The notes: generated by a model from the letters alone, not told the origin. A DNA stretch of 64,000 nt from Solibacillus sp040273735 (GCF_040273735.1 NZ_JBELZM010000001.1:124001-188000), one strand, 5' to 3'; shown: positions 1 through 8,422, counted from the first letter of the stretch. Made by a program: numbers and translations.

Positions 1-828
1 AAATTGACAGATGCTCAGAAAGAAACATTAGTAGATTATACGACTCGCCTTGCAAAAGGTCTTGGCATTATCGGTTTAATGAATATCCAGTATGTAATGA
101 GCAAAGGCGAAATATACGTAATCGAAGTAAATCCACGCTCAAGCCGTACTGTACCGTTTTTAAGTAAAATTACAAACATCCCAATGGCAAATATCGCAAC
201 AAAAGCGATTCTTGGTCAATCAATTATTGAACAAGGCTACCCAACAGGACTGGCAAAAGAAAAGCAAGGCGTATTCGTAAAAGTACCGGTATTCTCATTT
301 GCCAAATTACGCCGTGTCGACATTACATTAGGGCCTGAAATGAAATCTACCGGGGAAGTAATGGGGAAAGACGCAACATACGAAAAAGCATTATACAAAG
401 GCTTCGTAGCAGCGGGTATGGAAATTAAAACACATGGTACCATCCTGTTCACTGTATCTGATAAAGATAAACAGGAAGCAATCAGCCTGGCGAAACGCTT
501 CTCGACAGTCGGCTACCGCATCGTAGCAACAGAAGGTACAGCAAAAACATTTGAAGCAAATGGTATCAAAACAGACATCGTTGAAAAAATCGGCGGTAAA
601 GGCAAAACATTGATAGATATGATTCAAAACGGTGAAGCCCAATTAGTTGTCAATACATTAACAAAAGGGAAACAGCCGGCACGCGATGGCTTCCGTATTC
701 GTCGTGAATCTGTTGAAAACGGCGTACCATGCCTAACTTCATTAGATACAGCAGAAGCAATGCTGCGCGTAATTGAGTCAATGACATTTACAGCAGAAGA
801 AATGCCGAAAGCGGAGGTTGTACACTAA
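1..828 (+). CDS. carB: Carbamoyl-phosphate synthase large subunit, C-terminal part (5' end outside window)
   Basis: The reading frame is open from base 1, so only the last 275 residues are present. They hold the end of the second ATP-grasp half (EVNPRSSRTVPF, which carries metal and ATP ligands) and then the methylglyoxal-synthase-like allosteric domain, roughly the last 135 residues, where UMP and PRPP act in this family. The enzyme makes carbamoyl phosphate from glutamine, bicarbonate and ATP in the cytosol. The position directly before pyrK fits the pyrimidine-dedicated copy (pyrAB of Bacillus). The stop precedes pyrK by one base, so the two are co-transcribed. Confidence 0.97.
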   Translation, partial: KLTDAQKETLVDYTTRLAKGLGIIGLMNIQYVMSKGEIYVIEVNPRSSRTVPFLSKITNIPMANIATKAILGQSIIEQGYPTGLAKEKQGVFVKVPVFSFAKLRRVDITLGPEMKSTGEVMGKDATYEKALYKGFVAAGMEIKTHGTILFTVSDKDKQEAISLAKRFSTVGYRIVATEGTAKTFEANGIKTDIVEKIGGKGKTLIDMIQNGEAQLVVNTLTKGKQPARDGFRIRRESVENGVPCLTSLDTAEAMLRVIESMTFTAEEMPKAEVVH

Positions 829-829
829 A

Positions 830-1603
830 ATGATTCGTCAAGAGAAAATGACAGTTGTGGCACAAAAGCAAATTGCGACGAACATTTTCGAATTGACACT
901 ACAAGGACAACTGGTTCAGGACATGACGCCTGGCCAGTTTGTTCATGTAAAGGTGTCAAATACATTCGAGCCCTTGTTGCGTCGACCAATCAGTATTGCC
1001 AATGTAGATAAAGAAAAAAATGAATTTACGATGATTTACCGTGCTGAAGGTCGTGGCACAAAATTTCTTGCAACAAACCGTGAACATGAGATCGTGGATG
1101 TATTAGGTCCGTTAGGGAACGGGTTTCCAGTTGAAGCGGCTAAACCTGGCCAGACAGCGCTTTTAGTAGGGGGGGGGATTGGTGTTCCGCCACTCCATGA
1201 GTTATCGAAACAACTAAATGCGCGCGGCGTGAAAACGATTCATGTACTAGGTTTCCAATCAGAGGATGTATGCTTCTACGAGGAACATTTCAATGCTTTA
1301 GGCGATACGCACTATGCAACAGTAGACGGTACGAAGGGAACGAAAGGGTTTGTTACAACAGTATTTGATGAAGTAAAGCCCGAGTTCGATCTGTTTTATT
1401 CATGTGGTCCTTTGCCGATGCTTCGTGCTTTAGAAGGCTATTATCCTGAAAAAGAGGGGTACTTATCCTTTGAGGAACGGATGGGCTGCGGCATCGGTGC
1501 GTGCTTTGCATGTGTATGCGATACGACTGAAGGCTACGGAAAAGATTATGTAAAAGTGTGCTCGGACGGGCCAGTATTCCCGAAAGGAGTTGTGTCATTA
1601 TGA
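830..1603 (+). CDS. pyrK: Dihydroorotate dehydrogenase electron-transfer subunit
   Basis: PyrK carries FAD and a [2Fe-2S] cluster and passes electrons from the class 1B PyrD to NAD+. The 257-residue product has a ferredoxin-reductase-like FAD domain with RRPISIA at about residue 48, an NAD-binding glycine loop (LLVGGGIGVPP) and the C-terminal cluster motif CGIGACFACVC followed by a fourth cysteine in VKVCSDG. I chose the ATG at 830 over an in-frame start 12 bases upstream because GCGGAGG lies before it and the N-terminus then matches family length. The stop overlaps pyrD (ATGA). The glycine loop is encoded by a run of nine G at 1169-1177. Confidence 0.96.
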   Translation: MIRQEKMTVVAQKQIATNIFELTLQGQLVQDMTPGQFVHVKVSNTFEPLLRRPISIANVDKEKNEFTMIYRAEGRGTKFLATNREHEIVDVLGPLGNGFPVEAAKPGQTALLVGGGIGVPPLHELSKQLNARGVKTIHVLGFQSEDVCFYEEHFNALGDTHYATVDGTKGTKGFVTTVFDEVKPEFDLFYSCGPLPMLRALEGYYPEKEGYLSFEERMGCGIGACFACVCDTTEGYGKDYVKVCSDGPVFPKGVVSL

Positions 1604-2511
1604 GCCGTTTAAACTTACAATTGCCAGGTTTGGACTTGAAAAATCCAATTATGCCAGCATCAGGCTGCTTTGGCTTTGGGCGCGAATATGCCCAGCTTTA
1701 TAACTTGTCAAAGCTTGGTGCCATCATGATTAAAGCAACAACTGTGGAAACGCGTAAAGGAAATCCGACGCCGCGTGTAGCCGAAACATCAGCTGGTATG
1801 CTAAATGCAATAGGCCTGCAAAATCCAGGGATTGAAAAGGTAATGGCAGAAGAGCTGAAGTTTTTGGAAAACTATGATGTCCCGGTTATTGCCAATGTTG
1901 CCGGCACTGAAGTTGCGGATTATGTGGAAGTAGCAGAGCGTATTTCAAAGGTACCTAACGTAAAGGCGTTAGAATTGAACATTTCTTGTCCGAATGTAAA
2001 ATGCGGGGGGATACAGTTCGGGACGGATCCGGAAACAGCGAGGCAGTTAACTGCTGCTGTAAAGGCAGTTTCAAATGTACCTGTATATGTAAAACTATCT
2101 CCGAACGTGACAAATATCGTAGACATAGCCAAAGCGGTTGAAGCAGGCGGAGCGGACGGTATAACGATGATTAACACACTTGTGGGAATGCGTTTGGACG
2201 AGCGTACAGGGAAACCTGTCATTGCAAACGGGACAGGTGGCTTATCAGGTCCAGCCATTAAACCGGTAGCAATACGTATGGTGTATGACGTTTATAAAGC
2301 GGTGAACATTCCGATTATCGGCATGGGCGGAGTAACTTGTGCACAGGATGTAATCGATTTTATGTCTGCTGGTGCATCAGCTGTAGCAGTAGGTACAGCA
2401 AACTTTGTTGATCATTTCGTATGCCCGACAATTATTGAGGAATTACCGGACTTGCTGGACACGTTAAATGTGGACCATATTTCAGAAATTATCGGAAGGA
2501 GCCACCGTTAA
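1600..2511 (+). CDS. pyrD: Dihydroorotate dehydrogenase, class 1B catalytic subunit
   Basis: It oxidises dihydroorotate to orotate with FMN and works as a PyrD2-PyrK2 heterotetramer. The 303-residue product is an FMN TIM barrel. NISCPNVKCGG near residue 130 carries the active-site cysteine typical of class 1B, and the phosphate-binding motifs IIGMGGV and AVGTANF lie near the C-terminus. The ATG at 1600 overlaps the pyrK stop and has AAAGGAG about 10 bases upstream. The adjacent pyrK supports the NAD-dependent 1B type rather than the membrane quinone type. Confidence 0.97.
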   Translation: MSRLNLQLPGLDLKNPIMPASGCFGFGREYAQLYNLSKLGAIMIKATTVETRKGNPTPRVAETSAGMLNAIGLQNPGIEKVMAEELKFLENYDVPVIANVAGTEVADYVEVAERISKVPNVKALELNISCPNVKCGGIQFGTDPETARQLTAAVKAVSNVPVYVKLSPNVTNIVDIAKAVEAGGADGITMINTLVGMRLDERTGKPVIANGTGGLSGPAIKPVAIRMVYDVYKAVNIPIIGMGGVTCAQDVIDFMSAGASAVAVGTANFVDHFVCPTIIEELPDLLDTLNVDHISEIIGRSHR

Positions 2512-2512
2512 T

Positions 2513-3220
2513 ATGAATACAAAACCTATTATTGCTTTAGATTTTCCCGGTGAAAATGAAGTTATGGGCTTTTTAGGGCAATTTGAAGAAAAACTTTTCG
2601 TTAAAATCGGGATGGAACTGTATATGCAGGAAGGCCCTAATATTGTGCGAAAAGTAAAAGAGCAGGGACACGATATATTTTTAGATTTAAAGCTTCATGA
2701 TATCCCGAACACTGTGAAATCAGCGATGAAGGGCTTAGCAGGGCTTGGCGTGGATTTAGTGAATGTCCATGCAGCAGGTGGACGTAAGATGATGGAAGGT
2801 GCGTTGGAAGGTTTGGAGGCCGGTACAGCAGCCGGAGCTAAAAGAGCAGCATTAATTGCCGTTACACAACTGACGTCTACGACAGAACAGCAGATGCAAG
2901 ATGAGCAAAAAATTGCACTATCTTTAAAAGAATCCGTTTTACATTATGCTCAGCTGACAAAACAAGCAGGCCTTCAAGGCGTAGTCTGTTCTGTTCATGA
3001 GGCGCAGGCAATCCGTGAAGCATGCGGCGACGACTTTTTAAGGGTGACACCGGGTATTCGTATGCTCGGTGGGGAGGCACATGATCAGCAGCGTATTGCA
3101 ACTCCTGATGGAGCTAAAAAGGACGGTTCATCACTAATTGTTGTAGGTCGTGCCATTACCGGAGCCGTCAATCCGGTAAAAGCGTATCAAGAAGTTTGTA
3201 ACTTATGGGAGGCTAACTAA
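2513..3220 (+). CDS. pyrF: Orotidine 5'-phosphate decarboxylase
   Basis: It decarboxylates OMP to UMP, the last step of the pathway. The 235-residue TIM barrel shows the IALDF start strand and the catalytic motif DLKLHDIPNT near residue 60. RVTPGIR and the phosphate-binding VVGRAIT are near the end. The start at 2513 lies just after the pyrD stop, with GGAAGGA upstream. Length and motifs are normal for Bacillales. Confidence 0.97.
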   Translation: MNTKPIIALDFPGENEVMGFLGQFEEKLFVKIGMELYMQEGPNIVRKVKEQGHDIFLDLKLHDIPNTVKSAMKGLAGLGVDLVNVHAAGGRKMMEGALEGLEAGTAAGAKRAALIAVTQLTSTTEQQMQDEQKIALSLKESVLHYAQLTKQAGLQGVVCSVHEAQAIREACGDDFLRVTPGIRMLGGEAHDQQRIATPDGAKKDGSSLIVVGRAITGAVNPVKAYQEVCNLWEAN

Positions 3221-3221
3221 A

Positions 3222-3854
3222 ATGTCATTACAAAACGAAATTGCACATGCAATGCTAAAAGTAGGAGCAGTGGAATTAAATCCTACCTATTTATTTACAT
3301 GGGCTTCAGGAATTAAGTCGCCGATATACTGTGATACACGTTTAACAATTTCAGATCCTGTTATTCGTAAACAGCTTGCCAATGGACTGTCCTCATTAAT
3401 CAACGAGCATTTTTCTGACTGTGAAGTAGTGGCGGGTACTGCTACTGCGGGGATTCCTCATGCTGCCTGGGTTGCGGATATTATGCAGTTGCCGATGGTG
3501 TATGTGCGTTCAAAAGCAAAAGAGCACGGGCGCGGGAACCAGATTGAAGGAAAATATGCAAAAGGTCAGAAAGTCGTTGTAATCGAGGATATCATTTCAA
3601 CAGGAGGTTCATCCATTACTGCTGTTGAAGCATTACGCAATGCAGGTTGTGAAGTGTTAGGGGTCGTTTGCGTGTATACATATAATCTGCCTAAAGCGGA
3701 TCAGGTATTTGATGAAGCAGGCGTTAAATTTGTTTCATTAACAAATTTTGACTACTTAATCGATGCAGCAAAAGAAGCAGCAGCCATTCAGGAAGATGAT
3801 ATTCCCTTCTTAAAAAAGTGGCATCAGGACTTAAAGACAGGGAAACTGAAATAA
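3222..3854 (+). CDS. pyrE: Orotate phosphoribosyltransferase
   Basis: It joins orotate to PRPP to give OMP. The 210-residue type I phosphoribosyltransferase has the PRPP loop VVVIEDIISTGGSS around residues 116-129 and YVRSKAKEHGRGNQIEG, the flexible catalytic loop. It starts one base after the pyrF stop and is the last gene of the operon. A series of hairpins follows the stop, and the gene order then departs from B. subtilis. Confidence 0.97.
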   Translation: MSLQNEIAHAMLKVGAVELNPTYLFTWASGIKSPIYCDTRLTISDPVIRKQLANGLSSLINEHFSDCEVVAGTATAGIPHAAWVADIMQLPMVYVRSKAKEHGRGNQIEGKYAKGQKVVVIEDIISTGGSSITAVEALRNAGCEVLGVVCVYTYNLPKADQVFDEAGVKFVSLTNFDYLIDAAKEAAAIQEDDIPFLKKWHQDLKTGKLK

Positions 3855-3870
3855 AGTAATGCTTTAATTT

Positions 3871-3957
3871 GTGGGGGCTTTATCCCCACGGATTGAAGGA
3901 ACACAAGCTAAAACCGTCACATCCTGTGACAACGCTTGTGTGACCGACATCGTGTTG
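3871..3957 (+). other. Cluster of hairpins after pyrE (structured RNA or repeat of unknown kind)
   Basis: Several perfect or near-perfect stems are packed together. GTGGGG pairs with CCCCAC at 3871-3889. ACACAAGC (3901-3908) pairs with GCTTGTGT (3934-3941) and encloses GTCACA-TCC-TGTGAC (3916-3930). CCGACA-TCG-TGTTGG lies at 3944-3958. None but the last stem of the series is followed by a T run. I do not recognise an Rfam family. It could be an mRNA 3'-end structure, a small RNA or a palindromic extragenic repeat. Confidence 0.5.
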
Positions 3958-3978
3958 GCCCGAACAGATCGGGCTTTT
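3958..3978 (+). terminator. Probable terminator of the pyr operon
   Basis: GCCCGA-ACAGA-TCGGGC is followed by TTTT. It is the last of the hairpins after pyrE. The short T run makes it a modest intrinsic terminator. Confidence 0.5.
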
Positions 3979-4078
3979 ACGGTAGTTGATCTCCCGCTTG
4001 GGTGTCTTAATACCTGTTAATGCAAAATAAAAAAATATTAAAAATATTCAAAAACGTGCGAAGTTATCAAAAATATAC

Positions 4079-4107
4079 TTTACACGTTTTTGTTATAGTT
4101 ATATAAT
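4079..4107 (+). promoter_or_regulatory. Sigma-A promoter, upstream of the opp operon (distal)
   Basis: TTTACA at 4079-4084, a 17-base spacer and TATAAT at 4102-4107. Transcription from here would give a leader of over 400 bases before oppD. The arm CACGTTTT of an inverted repeat overlaps the -35, which could be an operator. Confidence 0.55.
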
Positions 4108-4247
4108 TCCATTATGCAAATTATCAGTTTTTTTAATAATGAAGTTTAATGAATTTAAATTTTATTAAACAACAAAAAAAAGTATTTCTAGACGTTTTTA
4201 TGTTAAAAAGACATAATTATAATCGCTAATCGTTAATTTTTGAGGTA

Positions 4248-4262
4248 AATTATCGGAAAATT
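4248..4262 (+). promoter_or_regulatory. Candidate CodY-binding box upstream of opp
   Basis: AATTATCGGAAAATT matches the known CodY consensus AATTTTCWGAAAATT at 13 of 15 positions. It lies between the two promoters, about 70 bases before the proximal -35. CodY represses peptide transport operons in Bacillales when branched-chain amino acids and GTP are plentiful, and codY itself lies at the end of this window. Confidence 0.55.
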
Positions 4263-4333
4263 TAAACTTAAAAGAATAGTTTGCTATTGATAAATTTAAA
4301 ATGTTAAATTAGAATAGTTAGAAAGTTTAATAA

Positions 4334-4362
4334 TTGACAGGTAATTATATTTTATGGATAAT
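4334..4362 (+). promoter_or_regulatory. Sigma-A promoter of the opp operon (proximal)
   Basis: A perfect TTGACA at 4334-4339, a 17-base spacer and GATAAT at 4357-4362. Transcription would begin near 4369, giving a 5' leader of about 160 bases before oppD. It is the best promoter match in the region. Confidence 0.65.
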
Positions 4363-4531
4363 TTACAGAGTAGTACAAAAATTAACAAATTATTAATATT
4401 TTAAAAAGACTGAGTATTAGCAAGGTTTAAATTTTTTTGATAAGGGTATTTTAATCTATTTGGAAAAATTTAATATAGAGCGAGTTTAGCAGAGTCGATT
4501 GTATGTTTAAGGAGAAAGGAGCGGTTATTTA

Positions 4532-5542
4532 ATGTCTACGAATGAATTATTAGAAATCCGAAATTTACGTACGAGTTTCCGAATTAAAGATACATACTAC
4601 CCAGCTGTAGACAATGTTTCGTTAACGCTTCGCAAAAATGAGATTTTAGCAATTGTTGGTGAATCAGGTTGCGGGAAAAGTACTTTGGCAACATCAGTAG
4701 TCGGGTTGCACAATTCAGTAACTACAAAAGTTGAAGGGGAAATTCTTTATAACAATCAAAACTTAGTTAAATTGACAGATGAACAGTTTAATAAGTTAAG
4801 AGGAAATGACATCGGTTTCATTTTCCAAGATCCACTTTCTGCATTAAACCCATTAATGCGTATCGGAGAGCAAATTGAAGAAGGGTTAATTTATCATACA
4901 AAATTAACTAAAGAACAACGTGAAAAACGTGTTATTGAATTACTGGATCAAGTAGGGATCGCCAATATGCAACGTGTAGCAAAACAATTCCCTCATCAGT
5001 TATCGGGCGGTATGCGTCAGCGTGTTATGATCGCGATAGCATTATCAGGAAAGCCTGCAATCATTATTGCGGACGAACCGACAACAGCACTTGATGTAAC
5101 AATCCAAGCACAGATTTTAGATTTATTGAAGTCTCTGCAAGATGAAATTCAATCAGGCATTATTTTAATTACACACGACTTAGGGGTTGTTGCTGAAGTA
5201 GCGGACCGAGTAGCTGTAATGTATGCCGGAGAAGTAATAGAGGAAGCACCTGTTGTGGAATTATTCAGAAATCCGAAGCACCCGTATACAAGGTCTTTGC
5301 TGAAATCAATTCCTCAAACAAACAGTGAGAATGAAAAATTAGAAATAATTCAAGGGATGGTTCCTTCTTTAATGAAGTTACCACGCCAAGGCTGCCGTTT
5401 CTCATCACGTATTCCTTGGGTTCCACAATCAGCACATGAAGCAGATCCACAGCTTCATGAAGTAGCTCCTGGCCATCTTGTACGCTGTACTTGCTGGAAA
5501 GATTTCCATTTTGAGGATGAGGAAGGGAGCGTAAATCAATGA
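4532..5542 (+). CDS. oppD: Oligopeptide ABC transporter ATP-binding protein, OppD type
   Basis: One of two ATPases that drive peptide import. The 336-residue product has Walker A GESGCGKST near residue 44, signature LSGGMRQR near 157 and Walker B IIIADEPTTALD near 175. It ends with the oligopeptide-transporter C-terminal extension (HPYTRSLL and after). In that extension the usual four-cysteine pattern is incomplete: GCRFSSRIPWV has isoleucine where RCP is typical, and the next usual cysteine is missing. Only the first cysteine and those near VRCTCW remain. RBS AAGGAGAAAGGAG precedes the ATG. The stop overlaps oppF (ATGA). The symbol follows family likeness and Dpp/App type substrates are possible. 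Confidence 0.9.
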   Translation: MSTNELLEIRNLRTSFRIKDTYYPAVDNVSLTLRKNEILAIVGESGCGKSTLATSVVGLHNSVTTKVEGEILYNNQNLVKLTDEQFNKLRGNDIGFIFQDPLSALNPLMRIGEQIEEGLIYHTKLTKEQREKRVIELLDQVGIANMQRVAKQFPHQLSGGMRQRVMIAIALSGKPAIIIADEPTTALDVTIQAQILDLLKSLQDEIQSGIILITHDLGVVAEVADRVAVMYAGEVIEEAPVVELFRNPKHPYTRSLLKSIPQTNSENEKLEIIQGMVPSLMKLPRQGCRFSSRIPWVPQSAHEADPQLHEVAPGHLVRCTCWKDFHFEDEEGSVNQ

Positions 5543-6486
5543 GTTTCATGCAAGTAGAAGATTTAAAAGTTCACTACCCGATCCGAGGTGGATTTTTTAA
5601 CACAGTAGTTGACCATGTTTACGCAGTAGATGGTGTAACGATGGAATTTGACCGCGGAAAAACTTACGGTCTTGTAGGTGAATCCGGCTCAGGTAAATCT
5701 ACAACCGGTAAAGCGATTATCGGGTTGGAAAAAATTACATCAGGCCGTATTCTTTATGAAGGTGAAGATGTAACAAATGCACGCCGTAAACGTGATTCAG
5801 CATATAACCGTGATATCCAGATGATATTCCAGGATTCGCATTCCAGTATGAACCCGCGTAAACGTGTATTGGATATTTTAGCAGAGCCAATTCGTAATTT
5901 CCTGAAGTTGTCTCCGCAAGAAGAGCGAAAGCGCATTAATGAGCTACTCGCAATTGTAGGGATGTCAGAGGACGTACTACTTAAATATCCACACGAGTTT
6001 TCTGGTGGACAAAAGCAGCGTTTAGGGATTGCCCGTGCAGTTGCATGTAACCCAAAAATGATTATCGCGGATGAGCCGGTTTCGGCACTTGATTTATCCG
6101 TACAGGCACAAGTTTTAAACTTTATGAAGGATATTCAGGAACAATATGGAATTAGTTATTTATTCATCTCTCACGATTTAGGTGTTGTTCGCCATATGTG
6201 TGACCACATTTCTATTATGTATAAAGGTAGATTCGTAGAAACAGGTAAGCGTGAAGATATTTACACAAATCCGCAGCATATTTATACAAATCGTCTGCTT
6301 TCTGCAATTCCTGATATTGAGCCTGAAACTCGAATTGAACGTAAGCTTGAACGTCAGCAAGTTGAAGCAGCATATCGCCAGGAACAACATAAATATTACG
6401 ATAAGGATGGAAAAGTATATCCTTTAAAATCGATTTCAGACTCACATAGAGTAGCAATGTCTGAAGATGAAAAGGAGCGTGTATAG
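5539..6486 (+). CDS. oppF: Oligopeptide ABC transporter ATP-binding protein, OppF type
   Basis: The second ATPase of the importer, pairing with OppD. The 315-residue product has Walker A GESGSGKSTTGKAI, signature FSGGQKQRLGIARA and Walker B IIADEPVSALDLS. After the ATPase core, the last 60 or so residues form a charged tail rich in K, R, E and D in place of the cysteine-bearing extension. The tail resembles OppF of several Gram-positives. Its start overlaps the oppD stop, and oppB starts two bases after its stop, so translation is probably coupled. Confidence 0.92.
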   Translation: MSFMQVEDLKVHYPIRGGFFNTVVDHVYAVDGVTMEFDRGKTYGLVGESGSGKSTTGKAIIGLEKITSGRILYEGEDVTNARRKRDSAYNRDIQMIFQDSHSSMNPRKRVLDILAEPIRNFLKLSPQEERKRINELLAIVGMSEDVLLKYPHEFSGGQKQRLGIARAVACNPKMIIADEPVSALDLSVQAQVLNFMKDIQEQYGISYLFISHDLGVVRHMCDHISIMYKGRFVETGKREDIYTNPQHIYTNRLLSAIPDIEPETRIERKLERQQVEAAYRQEQHKYYDKDGKVYPLKSISDSHRVAMSEDEKERV

Positions 6487-6487
6487 T

Positions 6488-7450
6488 ATGTGGAAAACGA
6501 TAGTTCGCCGTGTATTAATAATGATTCCGCAGCTATTTATTTTAAGTCTCCTAATTTTCATATTAGCGAAACAAATGCCAGGGGATCCATTTACAGGATT
6601 AATTACTCCTGAAACAGATCCGAATGTTATTGAAGAATTACGTGTTAAAGCAGGTTTCTACGATCCATGGTATGTACAGTACTATAACTGGATAACAAAT
6701 GCAGCACAAGGTGACTTCGGTCAAAGTTATACATTTAAAAAGCCGGTTGCAGATATTATTGGAGACCGTGCAATGAACACATTATTACTTTCATTGCTTA
6801 GTGTAATTTTCCTTTATGTGCTGGCGATTCCTCTAGGAGTACTGGCAGGACGTTACCACGATTCATTTTTAGATAAGTCTATTGTACTTTACAGCTTTAT
6901 CTCTTATGCAATCCCTGCATTCGTACTATATTTAATTTTCGTTTTCATTTTCGGCTACCGACTGATGTGGTTCCCGACAAGTGGTACGGTGGAAATAGGG
7001 TTAGACCCGGGAACCTGGAGTTATTATTGGAGTAAGTTCTACCATTTACTGTTACCGGCAGCCAGCTATGCACTGCTAGGTACGACGGGTGTCATTCAAT
7101 ATTTACGTTCGGAAATTATTGATGCAAAAACAATGGATTATGTTAAAACAGCACGCAGTAAAGGGATACCGATGAAGAAAGTATATTCACGTCATATCTT
7201 CCGTAACTCATTGTTACCGATTGCAGCGTTCTTAGGATTCACGATTACCGGTTTACTCGGTGGATCGATTTTCATTGAAACTGTATTCGCTTATCCGGGA
7301 ATGGGTAAATTGTTTGTCGAATCCATTTCAAGTCGTGACTACAGTGTAATAACGGCATTAGTAATGTTATACGGCTTCTTAGCATTATTAGGTAGTCTAT
7401 TATCCGATATTATCTTAAGTATAGTGGATCCGCGAATTCGCATAGACTAA
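6488..7450 (+). CDS. oppB: Oligopeptide ABC transporter permease, OppB type
   Basis: A membrane subunit of about 320 residues with six predicted membrane segments; the first is at about residues 9-28 and begins after WKTIVRRVL. The EAA loop typical of importer permeases appears as YVKTARSKGIPMKKV near residue 220. It docks the ATPases. The start at 6488 follows the oppF stop directly; an earlier in-frame ATG inside oppF is less likely. Confidence 0.92.
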   Translation: MWKTIVRRVLIMIPQLFILSLLIFILAKQMPGDPFTGLITPETDPNVIEELRVKAGFYDPWYVQYYNWITNAAQGDFGQSYTFKKPVADIIGDRAMNTLLLSLLSVIFLYVLAIPLGVLAGRYHDSFLDKSIVLYSFISYAIPAFVLYLIFVFIFGYRLMWFPTSGTVEIGLDPGTWSYYWSKFYHLLLPAASYALLGTTGVIQYLRSEIIDAKTMDYVKTARSKGIPMKKVYSRHIFRNSLLPIAAFLGFTITGLLGGSIFIETVFAYPGMGKLFVESISSRDYSVITALVMLYGFLALLGSLLSDIILSIVDPRIRID

Positions 7451-7490
7451 TCAATCAATTAATAATGACTAAGGAGAGGTGATTTTAATC

Positions 7491-8405
7491 ATGGAAAACA
7501 AAAATGAACAGACAGTAGAAAAATTAGAATCTCAAAGCTCTCCACCAACTGGTATTCAAGTAATATGGAGAGAGTTTAAAAAAGATAAATTAGCAATGTT
7601 CTCATTAATAGGAAGTATTCTGCTAATGATTGCGATTATGATCATGGCAATCTTCACTATTGATCAGACTGAAGTAATGAAAATCCAATTATTGGAGCGC
7701 TTCACTGAACCAGGTGTCCGAGGTTATCTCCTTGGCGCCGACGAAGCCGGACGGGATATGTTCGGGCAGCTGATCATTGGCGCTAAAAACTCAATCTTGA
7801 TTGCAATTGCTATTACAATTATTGCAAATGTAGTAGGTATCGGTCTTGGTATTATTATGGGGTATTACGGTGGTTTCATCGATAATTTCTTCATGCGTAT
7901 TATTGATTTCTTTATCACTCTACCAACTACTATGATCATCATCGTAGTCGTGACAATCATTCCATCATACGGAATATTGGATCTGATCTTAATTATTGCA
8001 GCATTTCAGTGGATGTCGACGGCCAGACTTGTGCGATCCAAAGCACTTTCTGAAGCACGACGCGATTACATTAGTGCCTCCAAAACAATGGGTACAAGTG
8101 ATTTCGCAATCATGTTTAAAGGGTTGTTGCCAAACTTAAGCTCGCTGTTAATTGTCGAAGTGACATTAAGCTTTGCGGGGAATGTAGGGATCGAAACAGG
8201 TCTTTCGTTCTTAGGTTTCGGTTTACCACCGTCAACACCAAGTTTAGGAACTTTAGTAAGTTATGCTATGAACCCGATAATTCTATCGAGTAAATGGTGG
8301 GTATGGTTGCCTGCATCAATATTGATCTTAGTAATGATGCTTGGTATAAATTACGTTGGTCAAGCGTTACGACGCTCTGCTGACGCAAAACAACGTTTAG
8401 GATAA
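7491..8405 (+). CDS. oppC: Oligopeptide ABC transporter permease, OppC type
   Basis: The second membrane subunit (304 residues). It has a hydrophilic N-terminal arm of about 38 residues, a first membrane segment at about residues 38-60, the short extracellular part with LLGADEAGRDMFGQLI, and then five more segments. The EAA loop is YISASKTMGTSDFAIMFKG. AAGGAGAGG is 11 or more bases before the chosen ATG at 7491. The 40-base gap from oppB is the largest in the operon after the leader. Confidence 0.92.
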   Translation: MENKNEQTVEKLESQSSPPTGIQVIWREFKKDKLAMFSLIGSILLMIAIMIMAIFTIDQTEVMKIQLLERFTEPGVRGYLLGADEAGRDMFGQLIIGAKNSILIAIAITIIANVVGIGLGIIMGYYGGFIDNFFMRIIDFFITLPTTMIIIVVVTIIPSYGILDLILIIAAFQWMSTARLVRSKALSEARRDYISASKTMGTSDFAIMFKGLLPNLSSLLIVEVTLSFAGNVGIETGLSFLGFGLPPSTPSLGTLVSYAMNPIILSSKWWVWLPASILILVMMLGINYVGQALRRSADAKQRLG

Positions 8406-8422
8406 TAAGGGAGGAAAAACAG

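Larger units (their letters stand above)
3979..4531 (+). other. AT-rich control region upstream of the opp operon
   Basis: This gene-free stretch becomes extremely AT-rich after about 4020, in contrast to the flanking genes. I see no coding potential. It holds two sigma-A-like promoters, a CodY-like box and an inverted repeat AAAACGTG (4051-4058) / CACGTTTT (4083-4090) that overlaps the -35 region of the upstream promoter. Confidence 0.7.
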
